Assembly (NCBI GenBank): GCA_028707675.1
Contig: JAQWAM010000111.1
Location: 1-5,759 of the forward strand
From: Kiritimatiellia bacterium
GTDB taxonomy: Bacteria; Verrucomicrobiota; Kiritimatiellia; RFP12; UBA1067
DNA: 5,759 nucleotides
Direction: 5' to 3'
Position numbers and translations under genes: made by a program. The notes under the pieces were generated by a model, which made no database searches, was not told the DNA's origin, and saw only the letters and a list, made by a program, of their open reading frames with translations. This document shows positions 1 through 5,759 of the stretch, in pieces (position 1 is the first letter of the stretch; every line of letters starts with the position of its first letter).

Positions 1-1245
1 GGGATTGACCGCGCCGGGCTGCTTAAGCTGTTTGCCGAGGAGATGGATGCGGGTTTGGCGGGCCGCAAATCTTCGCTGATGATGATACCTTCGTTCATCG
101 CGATCGACCGCCCGGTCAAGACCGGAACGCCGGTGGTGGTGCTGGACGCGGGCGGCACGAACCTCCGCGCGGCTGTCGTGACGCTGGACGGTAAAGGCGG
201 GGCGGAGATCGGCGATTTTATGAAGAGCGAGATGCCCGGCACGAAAGAGGAGATCGGGGCCGAAGCGTTTTTTGAAGCTTTCGCCGATTTCGTCATGCCG
301 TTAGTGGAGCGTTCGGGCAACATCGGTTTCTGCTTTTCATACGCGGCGGAGGTTACGCCGGAATGCGACGCGCGGCTGATACGCTGGAGCAAGCAGATCA
401 AAGCGCCGGAAGTGGAAGGCCGGTTGATCGGAGCTGGACTCAAACGCAAACTGGCCATGCGCGGGCATGAGCGCAACGTGGTGATCCTTAACGACACGGT
501 CGCCACGCTGCTGGCGGGCAAGAGCGCGGGTGACGCGCGCGGCTACTCGGCGTACGTCGGGTTCATTCTGGGAACCGGCACCAACACGGCCTATGTCGAG
601 CACAACGCCCGTATAACCAAACGCGATGATATATGTCCTGAAGGTTCGATGGCCATCAACGTCGAGTCAGGTTCCTTCGGACGCGTGCGGCAGTCCGCAT
701 TCGACAAGACACTGGACGAAGGCACTCAAGATCCGGGTTATTACATGTTCGAAAAAATGATTTCCGGGGCGTATCTCGGCAAACTCGGTCACATCGTCCT
801 GAAAGCGGCGGCCGACGAGGGCTTTTTCACGCCCGCGGCGGCGGCGCTGCTGGAGCGGTGGGAGACGATTTCCAGCAAGCGCCTTGACGATTTCTGCGGC
901 AATTCTCCCAAGCCTGACAACCCCTTTTTGGCAAAGGATTTCAGCGACGCCGACCGCGCTGCGATCATCACTCTTTGCGGTCCGCTTTATGAGCGCGCGG
1001 CAGTGCTGACGGCTGTCAATCTGGCTTCGGCGATCATCAAGACCGGCGAGGGTCATGACCCCGCGCGGCCGGTCTGCGTCAACGTTGACGGCTCTACATA
1101 TTACAGGACTTTGACCGCCGATTTCCAGAATCGTGTGCGGCGGGAGCTGAAAGATCTGTTGGAGCCGATGGGTATCGCGTATGAGCTGGTTCGCATTGAC
1201 GACTCGCCAGTGATCGGCGCGGCGGTGGCGGGCTTGATGTTGTGA
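1..1245 (+). CDS. Hexokinase, 5' end cut by the window edge
   Basis: ATP-dependent hexose kinase of the hexokinase family, making glucose 6-phosphate (or a related hexose phosphate) in the cytoplasm at the entry to glycolysis. The frame is open from base 1. The residues before the first ATG (base 43) already match the hexokinase N-terminal pattern (FAEEM..GLAG..SSL.MIPSF), and that ATG has no properly spaced ribosome binding site, so the true start lies upstream. Counting the first visible codon as 1, motifs in order are the phosphate loop LDAGGTNLR (48-56), GFCFSY (109-114), RLIRWSK (125-131), LNDTVATL with the presumed catalytic base Asp165 (codon 493-495), LGTGTN (190-195), INVESGSFG (219-227), EKMISGAYLG (251-260), VNVDGS (361-366) and IDDSPVIGAA (399-408). 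The 414 visible residues are nearly full family length, so little is missing. These motifs are of the eukaryote-like hexokinase family rather than bacterial glucokinase (Glk). The exact sugar cannot be read from the sequence. The gene ends at TGA 1243-1245. Confidence 0.93.
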   Translation, partial: GIDRAGLLKLFAEEMDAGLAGRKSSLMMIPSFIAIDRPVKTGTPVVVLDAGGTNLRAAVVTLDGKGGAEIGDFMKSEMPGTKEEIGAEAFFEAFADFVMPLVERSGNIGFCFSYAAEVTPECDARLIRWSKQIKAPEVEGRLIGAGLKRKLAMRGHERNVVILNDTVATLLAGKSAGDARGYSAYVGFILGTGTNTAYVEHNARITKRDDICPEGSMAINVESGSFGRVRQSAFDKTLDEGTQDPGYYMFEKMISGAYLGKLGHIVLKAAADEGFFTPAAAALLERWETISSKRLDDFCGNSPKPDNPFLAKDFSDADRAAIITLCGPLYERAAVLTAVNLASAIIKTGEGHDPARPVCVNVDGSTYYRTLTADFQNRVRRELKDLLEPMGIAYELVRIDDSPVIGAAVAGLML

Positions 1246-1303
1246 AAAGAGGCCTCATGAGTCGGGGGAAAGGGTTCAAGCTAACGCTCAACTTCCAAGC
1301 TAC

Positions 1304-1310
1304 AGGAAAG
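1304..1310 (+). promoter_or_regulatory. Ribosome binding site of the C39-like peptidase gene
   Basis: The purine stretch AGGAAAG lies just before ATG 1312. Its AGGA core is only 4 bases from the ATG, which is short but usable. The next in-frame ATG (1333) would remove the basic residues Arg2 and Arg5 from the start of the signal peptide, so 1312 is preferred. The 66-base gap 1246-1311 holds only one other small feature, the 8-bp palindrome GAGGCCTC at 1249-1256. It is too short, and has no T run, to be a terminator. Confidence 0.5.
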
Positions 1311-1311
1311 T

Positions 1312-2673
1312 ATGCGCTTATATCGAATAGTTATGACGATAATGGTGTCTGTCTGCGCGGCGGTGGCGCGGTCGGAGACTATGGATCTCGGTGAGGTCTT
1401 CGGCAAGGCAGATAGCTGGTCGCTTGATGCTGAAGCCTTTTTGGGCGATTATCAGAGGTTCGGATTCCGTTTCCTTGACGGCAAGGGCAGCGCGATGTCG
1501 TCCGACAAGGAGAAATTGCGGTTTTTGGGTCAGCCGGTTTTCGAGGCGCGCGCCTACTTCGCGGCGTCCTCGCTGAGCCGGATCGAGATATCGGTATACA
1601 ACAAGGGCGACGCGGGCGCCAAAGACCGCGAGGCATTTGACGCTTTGGCGGACAAGACCAAGTCAGACATAAGCGGTCACTTGCGGGACAGCGGCATGAC
1701 CGGAAAGACCACCAGCGAGCGCGCCAATTACGTGGTCAGGCGCCACCAGTGGGTCAAGCGCACGCCGGGCGTTCAGTTGGAATGGGCTTATGTCGAGCCG
1801 CACCGTTCGGGCGGCAGGAACGTGGAGTACGGGGCGGAATACATCAAAGTGGTGATGGTGCCGATCAAAAAGGGCGGAAGCCGCATGACCGCTATCACGG
1901 GCGGCATGCGGGCAACCCGCGCGAAGAGCGGCAGAACCGTCAAGGAAAACGTGAAGCGCGAAGCCAACGGGGACGTCTGGATTGAAAACGTGCCGATGGT
2001 CGACCAAGGTCAGAAAGGGTATTGCGCGGCAGCATCCTCGGAGCGCGTGTTGCGTTATTACGGGTTAACGATAGACCAGCACCAGATCGCGCAGCTTGCC
2101 GAGACCGCGGCTGCGGGGGGCACCACGCTCGAGGGCATGGCCGCGGCCGTGGGCAAGGTCGGGCGGCAGTTCCAGCTCGACAAGCGGGATCTGATCTCGA
2201 TCGACTCGGGCGGAAGTTTCGAGCGCAGCGAGCACGCGAAACAGCTTGACCGGTATAACGCCGCGGCCAAGAAAAAAAAGGCGGCCGTGATAGACTGGCA
2301 AGAGTTCACCAGCAATCATATGGTGGACATGCAGGCGATTTGGCGGGCTATGGATCCTGCGATTTTGCTGGATGCCAAAAGCGCGGAGCGGCAGGGCATG
2401 AAGCAGTTTGTCAGGAATATAAAGACGTATGCCGAGCAGGGGGTGCCGCTGCTGTGGTCGTGTCTGGTGGGCATGTATCCGGAAGAGCCGGAACTTGGGC
2501 AGCCCGGCGTTTACGGCCATGTGCGCCTGATCATCGGCTACAACGAAAAGAGCAACGAGCTGCTCTATTCGGACTCATGGGGGCCGCGCCACGCCTTGAA
2601 GCGGCTGCCGCTGGATCAGGCGTGGGCGATGACCAAGGGCTTGATCGTGCTCAAGCCGCGGGATGTGAGGTGA
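1312..2673 (+). CDS. Secreted C39-like (papain-fold) cysteine peptidase with an unknown N-terminal region
   Basis: Probable exported cysteine peptidase of 453 residues. Residues 1-20 look like a signal peptide: Arg2 and Arg5, then a hydrophobic stretch, with possible cleavage after AVA (19) or ARS (21). Residues about 24-220 are a mixed, charged region with no domain I can name. It could be a propeptide or a binding domain. The catalytic domain starts near 222. Gln232 lies six residues before Cys238 (DQGQKGYCAAAS), the spacing of the papain oxyanion Gln and nucleophile. His403 is in YGHVRLIIGYN and Asp421 in YSDSWGP, completing a Cys-His-Asp set where papain has Asn. The 165 residues between Cys and His include a lysine-rich helical-looking insert (about 300-345, KKKK at 320-323), longer than I expect for a compact C39-type domain. 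No ABC transporter or double-glycine peptide lies nearby, so a bacteriocin-processing role has no support. The peptidase fold is well supported. Substrate is unknown, and an inactive or non-proteolytic role is less likely because all catalytic residues are present. Confidence 0.85.
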   Translation: MRLYRIVMTIMVSVCAAVARSETMDLGEVFGKADSWSLDAEAFLGDYQRFGFRFLDGKGSAMSSDKEKLRFLGQPVFEARAYFAASSLSRIEISVYNKGDAGAKDREAFDALADKTKSDISGHLRDSGMTGKTTSERANYVVRRHQWVKRTPGVQLEWAYVEPHRSGGRNVEYGAEYIKVVMVPIKKGGSRMTAITGGMRATRAKSGRTVKENVKREANGDVWIENVPMVDQGQKGYCAAASSERVLRYYGLTIDQHQIAQLAETAAAGGTTLEGMAAAVGKVGRQFQLDKRDLISIDSGGSFERSEHAKQLDRYNAAAKKKKAAVIDWQEFTSNHMVDMQAIWRAMDPAILLDAKSAERQGMKQFVRNIKTYAEQGVPLLWSCLVGMYPEEPELGQPGVYGHVRLIIGYNEKSNELLYSDSWGPRHALKRLPLDQAWAMTKGLIVLKPRDVR

Positions 2674-2700
2674 CGAGAGAATTCATGCTAAGTCTAAGTA

Positions 2701-2727
2701 TGGGGGGCGAGCGTCCCCGCGAGCCGT
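2701..2727 (+). repeat. 27-bp GC-rich intergenic repeat, copy 1
   Basis: First copy of a 27-bp sequence identical to 2767-2793. It starts with T and six Gs, and its core is GGCGAGCGTCCCCGCGAGCC. Within it GCGAGC occurs twice, separated by GTCCCC. GGGG (2704-2707) and CCCC (2715-2718) could pair as a 4-bp stem around a 7-base loop, but with no T run this is not a convincing terminator. It lies 27 bases after the stop codon of the C39-like gene. From memory, similar GGCGAGCG...CGCGAGCC elements recur between genes in Verrucomicrobiota-type genomes. That recollection is unchecked. Confidence 0.9.
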
Positions 2728-2766
2728 TCGGGATAGAGCGTGTGAGTGAGTGTGGGTGATTGACGC

Positions 2767-2793
2767 TGGGGGGCGAGCGTCCCCGCGAGCCGT
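2767..2793 (+). repeat. 27-bp GC-rich intergenic repeat, copy 2
   Basis: Second, identical copy of the 27-bp element at 2701-2727, in the same orientation and 66 bp further on (start to start). The 39 bases between the copies are G/T-rich (GTGTGAGTGAGTGTGGGTGA at 2740-2759) and are not repeated elsewhere in the window. The copy ends 31 bases before the first ATG of the C10 gene, so it would lie in the 5' leader if transcription comes from upstream. The whole gap 2674-2824 otherwise shows only a small tandem CTAAGT pair (2688-2699) and the ribosome binding site. I see no good promoter: TTGACG at 2760-2765 resembles a -35 box but lacks a -10 box at the right distance. Confidence 0.9.
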
Positions 2794-2816
2794 AAAGAAT
2801 TTCTGCTGAAACATCC

Positions 2817-2821
2817 GGAGG
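2817..2821 (+). promoter_or_regulatory. Ribosome binding site of the C10 peptidase gene
   Basis: GGAGG is a strong Shine-Dalgarno core. Two ATG codons follow in tandem. The first (2825) is 3 bases away and the second (2828) is 6 bases away. The second has the more usual spacing, so translation may start at 2828, giving a protein shorter by one Met. The choice does not affect the signal peptide. Confidence 0.75.
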
Positions 2822-2824
2822 CGA

Positions 2825-5746
2825 ATGATGAAAACGGTGTCGTTCAGAATCGGGAGCGCAGTTCTTTTTTCCGCGTCACGCGCGGCTTGGCTGTGTGCCG
2901 GTATGGCCGTCTGCGCTGTCTTGCAGGTTTGCGGAGTTCCGCTCTCCGAGCGCGAGGCGCTCGCACGACTGGCCGTCTGGATGCGGGATCATCCGGTGAT
3001 GGGCGTAGCCGCGGGCAGGCAGGTCAAGTCCGTGGAGTCTTTTTCCGCTGACGGGACCGCATATCACCTTTATGTGGTGTCTTTTGCTCCCTGCGGTTAT
3101 GCGGTGCTAAACAGCGACGACCGTTTGCCTCTGGCGGTGGCGTTCAGCGCGTCCTCTAAAGTCAGTTTGGCAGACCGCCCCGACAACAGTTTTCGTGCCG
3201 TGCTATTGGCGCAGTCGGGGCTGACCGGGCAAAAACTGGCGAGTTCGGGACCTGCGGACGACCCGGTTGTCAATTATCTGCCGCCCGCAAAGGAAGGGAA
3301 GCAGAGTGTTGAGCAATACGGGCCTTATCTGGAGACCCTGTGGGATCAATGCTATCCGTATAATCTCGATTGTCCTGACACTACGAACGCGATGGTTGGT
3401 TATAACGGTCGTGTGCCGACAGGATGCGCCCCGACGGCTTATGCCCAGGTGCTTCGTTATCACCGCTGGCCGCTTTACGGTCATGGTTCACACAGCTACA
3501 CGGATGCCGCAGGCAGCGTGACTGGAACACACAGCGTTGTTTTCTCAAATCAGTTGGATTGGGACGTAATGCAGATTGCGTACGACCCTTGGGTTGTGTC
3601 AGGTCAAGAAGGCGACACGGCTGTTGCAGACCTGATGTACCGGCTGGGGGTGGCCGCCGAAGCCGATTATGAGAGCGGCGGGACATCGTCGAGCATTCAG
3701 ACGCTAGGCGAGCGCATCAATACATATCTTTATTTTGAGCAGCCTGTCTACGCGAATAATCAGGCTGCGCTTTTGCCGGATTTGCAGGAAGATTTGACCA
3801 ATGGTTATCCTGCCGTGGTGGCGATCCCAGGGCATGCGATAGTGGCGGACGGTTTGCTTGACTACTTCGGTGATATTTCATATCACCTGAACTACGGATG
3901 GGGCGGATACAATAACGGCTGGTATGCTGCCGGCGATGTTAACGGATCAGCGCTTGCTTACGGTTGCACATCGATCCGCCCGAAGCTGATGGCCTTTCCT
4001 CGGGATATGGTGGTTAACGCGGTAGATGACGAGCCTGTGAATCTGGAATGGATTTTGCCGTTCAAGCGGGAGGCGGAGGCGGCCAGTCTGTTGATTAAGC
4101 GTTTGTCACCGCAAAGCGGAGCATGGAGTTCCGCTGCCGATGACCTGGAACATGCGGTTGTAAACGGATGGTCGGTGCAGAGCGGAGGTCGGAACGGAGA
4201 CTGCTGGTATACCGGGCCGAATGGCGTGACATCCCTAACGCTTACCGATGAGTTCATTCCCGCTTCCGGCACCACGTTGAATTTCTGGATTAAGTTTATG
4301 CTTGGCTCGGCCACATTCACTGTCGCTGTCTCGGCCGATGGAGGCGAGACCTTCACGACACTTTTCGAAACTAATAACAATCCGGTGGCCTCTTGGCACT
4401 ATGTTCAGACCGGACTCGGGACTTACACCGGGCAGCGGGTCTTGATCCGTTTCGCCTTGGGCAACGGCTCCTGTTACGCTGGCGGAGGCGTCTGGCTGGA
4501 TGATCTGAGCTTGTCGTCGGGGGCATGGAGCCGCTGGACGGATTTCGCGCAGGACAGCACGCTTGCTGCCTACCGTTTTTCCGAACAACGGACGCTGCTG
4601 GACGAATGCGCCGATTTCTCGGTTTTTGAGTTGACCACCCAAGACCCTGTTTATACCCAAGACTGGACGGTAGATGCCGCGGGCGGAGTCAGCAACTGTT
4701 TCTTTAAAGCCGTTCCCGAATATACAGGAGACAAATATCATCTGACCAGCCGCTCGCCAGTAACGCCCACCAGCGCGACTCGCCTGCTGTTTCGCTGGCA
4801 ACGGCTACTATACACCGACATGTTCCGGGTGTTGATCTCATCCGACCGATCCAACTTCACGGAAGTCTGGAGCGCGGCGGCGTTCTCTGACTGGACTGAG
4901 CAAGCAATCCCTCTGGGAGCTTATGCCGGTCAGCCGATTTATATAAGACTGGAATATGTCGGCGGGGGTTATTATGACGGAGGGGGCGTGTGGATCGACA
5001 AGGTCTGGCTGCAGGAGGCGCAGCTCCCCGAAATTGAATACCAGCCGGTACACTACACTGAACTTGAACCGCTGGCGGCAGGCAGCTACACGCTGGCGGC
5101 GGCTGTGGCGGACACGAACGGCGCATGGCACGCCTTAGGGCCAGCGTTCACGCTGACGGTGCAACCGCGCTACACATATCGCGAGGAAGGGGACGGCAGC
5201 GTCACCATCACCAGTTATGTGGCTGACGGCGTCCGCCTGGCCTTGCCATCCGAGTTGGACGGCATGACGGTTTCGGGCATCGCGACCGGCGCGGTCAGCA
5301 GCGCGGCATTGGAAAGCGTCCTGATTCCGGGAACGGTCACAAACATCGAGGCCGGAGCCTTCGCGGGATCGGATTTATTGGAGCGAGTGTTTTTCGCGGG
5401 GGACGCGCCAACGGCTCCAGGCACATTGTTTGACGGTATGTCCCTGACCGTGTATTACCTGCCGGGCGCGTACGGGTGGGGCGCCACGTTCGGGGGGCGG
5501 CCGACCGTGTTGTGGAACCCGGCGATTCAGTCCGGCGCGACTTTCGGTTTCAGCGCGGGAAGTTTCGGCTTTCAGGTTTCAGGCACGGCGGGCATACCGG
5601 TGCTGATCGAGGCGGTCGACAACCTTTCCACCGGCATATGGGATGCTGTGATTGATACGGCGCTGGACGGCAGCGGTTTCCTGAATTTCTCGGATACCGC
5701 ATCCGCCGGGGCGCTCGCGCGTTTCTACCGCATTAACTTTCCGTGA
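2825..5746 (+). CDS. Secreted C10 (streptopain-like) cysteine peptidase with Spi propeptide, beta-sandwich domains and BspA-type repeat
   Basis: Multi-domain exported protease of 973 residues (972 if started at 2828). Residues 1-37 are a signal peptide with Lys3, Arg8 and Arg19 before a hydrophobic stretch at 20-35. Residues about 40-130 resemble the Spi/streptopain propeptide (YHLYVVSF, GYAVLNSDDRLPLAVAFS), which in this family keeps the enzyme inactive until cleaved. The C10 catalytic domain spans about 160-388: nucleophile Cys201 in RVPTGCAPTAYAQVLRYHRWP (codon 3425-3427), His337 in GHAIVADG, and Asn356 in HLNYGWGG. Two related beta-sandwich domains follow (about 430-565 and 590-732), each ending in GGGVW(L/I)D. 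Next come a short beta segment (about 740-780), a BspA/LRR_5-type region (about 782-898, IPGTVTNIEAGAFAGS and GWGATFGGRPTVLW), and a C-terminal module (900-973) ending FYRINFP. Streptopain itself is about 400 residues, so more than half of this protein is added, probably for substrate or surface binding. No LPXTG or PEP-CTERM signal is seen. Enzyme family is confident; substrate and location (secreted or cell surface) are inferred. Confidence 0.92.
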   Translation: MMKTVSFRIGSAVLFSASRAAWLCAGMAVCAVLQVCGVPLSEREALARLAVWMRDHPVMGVAAGRQVKSVESFSADGTAYHLYVVSFAPCGYAVLNSDDRLPLAVAFSASSKVSLADRPDNSFRAVLLAQSGLTGQKLASSGPADDPVVNYLPPAKEGKQSVEQYGPYLETLWDQCYPYNLDCPDTTNAMVGYNGRVPTGCAPTAYAQVLRYHRWPLYGHGSHSYTDAAGSVTGTHSVVFSNQLDWDVMQIAYDPWVVSGQEGDTAVADLMYRLGVAAEADYESGGTSSSIQTLGERINTYLYFEQPVYANNQAALLPDLQEDLTNGYPAVVAIPGHAIVADGLLDYFGDISYHLNYGWGGYNNGWYAAGDVNGSALAYGCTSIRPKLMAFPRDMVVNAVDDEPVNLEWILPFKREAEAASLLIKRLSPQSGAWSSAADDLEHAVVNGWSVQSGGRNGDCWYTGPNGVTSLTLTDEFIPASGTTLNFWIKFMLGSATFTVAVSADGGETFTTLFETNNNPVASWHYVQTGLGTYTGQRVLIRFALGNGSCYAGGGVWLDDLSLSSGAWSRWTDFAQDSTLAAYRFSEQRTLLDECADFSVFELTTQDPVYTQDWTVDAAGGVSNCFFKAVPEYTGDKYHLTSRSPVTPTSATRLLFRWQRLLYTDMFRVLISSDRSNFTEVWSAAAFSDWTEQAIPLGAYAGQPIYIRLEYVGGGYYDGGGVWIDKVWLQEAQLPEIEYQPVHYTELEPLAAGSYTLAAAVADTNGAWHALGPAFTLTVQPRYTYREEGDGSVTITSYVADGVRLALPSELDGMTVSGIATGAVSSAALESVLIPGTVTNIEAGAFAGSDLLERVFFAGDAPTAPGTLFDGMSLTVYYLPGAYGWGATFGGRPTVLWNPAIQSGATFGFSAGSFGFQVSGTAGIPVLIEAVDNLSTGIWDAVIDTALDGSGFLNFSDTASAGALARFYRINFP
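4112..5020 (+). other. Tandem pair of related beta-sandwich domains within the C10 protein
   Basis: Protein-level duplication inside the C10 gene. Unit 1 is about residues 430-565 (4112-4519) and unit 2 about 590-732 (4592-5020). Both run in the same order: a GW/DW start, a hydrophobic strand (LNFWIKF / LLFRWQR), a VSADG or ISSDR turn followed by FT, a W, then GxYxGQ(R/P), an IR strand, a Gly/Tyr-rich loop and GGGVW(L/I)D. This resembles the jelly-roll (MAM or choice-of-anchor J) domains of secreted bacterial proteins, which usually bind glycans or protein surfaces. The DNA of the two units is clearly diverged, so the duplication is old. Domain edges are estimates. Confidence 0.65.
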
Positions 5747-5759
5747 TGCGGTTCGGCTG

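Noticed and set aside
337..1291. Open frames on the minus strand opposite the hexokinase gene.
   Set aside because: They are typical antisense shadows in GC-rich coding DNA, with no recognisable motifs.
1354..1356. Cys15 in the C39-like signal peptide as a lipoprotein lipidation site.
   Set aside because: The residues before it (VSV) do not fit a lipobox, which needs a small residue (Gly, Ala or Ser) at -1.
1257..1394. Short 45-codon reading frame starting in the gap after the hexokinase gene and overlapping the signal-peptide region of the next gene.
   Set aside because: No good ribosome binding site or recognisable product; the overlapping frame from 1312 encodes a coherent exported enzyme.
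2272..2280. Run of eight A followed by G in the C39-like gene. Read in frame it is A AAA AAG, the dnaX-type slippery heptamer, and the -1 frame stays open to 2759.
   Set aside because: The catalytic His403 and Asp421 lie downstream in the normal frame, so shifting would destroy the enzyme. The -1 product looks like out-of-frame translation and runs into the intergenic repeat. I saw no clear stimulatory stem-loop.
2704..2718. GGGG-loop-CCCC hairpin in the repeat as a terminator.
   Set aside because: The stem is only 4 bp and no T run follows either copy.
2685..2759. Small 24-codon reading frame after the C39-like gene, a possible leader peptide.
   Set aside because: About a third of it is just a translation of the 27-bp repeat (GERPREP), and there is no good ribosome binding site.
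2760..2800. TTGACG (2760-2765) with TAAAGAAT (2793-2800) as a promoter for the C10 gene.
   Set aside because: The spacing is about 27 bases, far from the usual 17, and the -10 match is poor.

Overview
The window holds three genes, all on the + strand. They are the 3' part of a hexokinase gene, a gene for a secreted C39-like (papain-fold) cysteine peptidase, and a large gene for a secreted C10 (streptopain-like) cysteine peptidase with a multi-domain C-terminal region. Almost everything else is two short intergenic gaps. No RNA gene, insertion sequence or CRISPR array was seen.

Organism: the DNA is GC-rich. The C10 protein combines a Spi-type propeptide, tandem beta-sandwich domains, a BspA-type leucine-rich repeat with a GWG...GGRPTVLW ending, and a C-terminal module ending FYRINFP. 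From memory, this combination and the 27-bp GC-rich intergenic repeat fit the PVC group, most likely Verrucomicrobiota or Kiritimatiellota. That is an inference from style, not from a marker gene.

Layout: bases 1-1245 are the hexokinase, open at the left edge. Bases 1246-1311 are a short gap with a ribosome binding site. Bases 1312-2673 encode the C39-like peptidase. Bases 2674-2824 are the only sizeable gap and contain a perfect 27-bp direct repeat, two copies 66 bp apart, followed by a strong ribosome binding site. Bases 2825-5746 encode the C10 peptidase, and the last 13 bases are non-coding.

How they fit together: hexokinase is cytoplasmic sugar phosphorylation and has no evident link with the two exported peptidases. 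The two peptidases share the papain-type mechanism but belong to different families and are not recent duplicates. The C10 protein has the layout of a self-inhibited zymogen that would act outside the cytoplasm on protein. The C39-like protein has a long N-terminal region of unknown function before its catalytic domain. No convincing promoter or terminator separates the genes, so co-transcription is possible but not shown. The least explained elements are the intergenic repeat, the N-terminal region of the C39-like protein, and the C-terminal module of the C10 protein.
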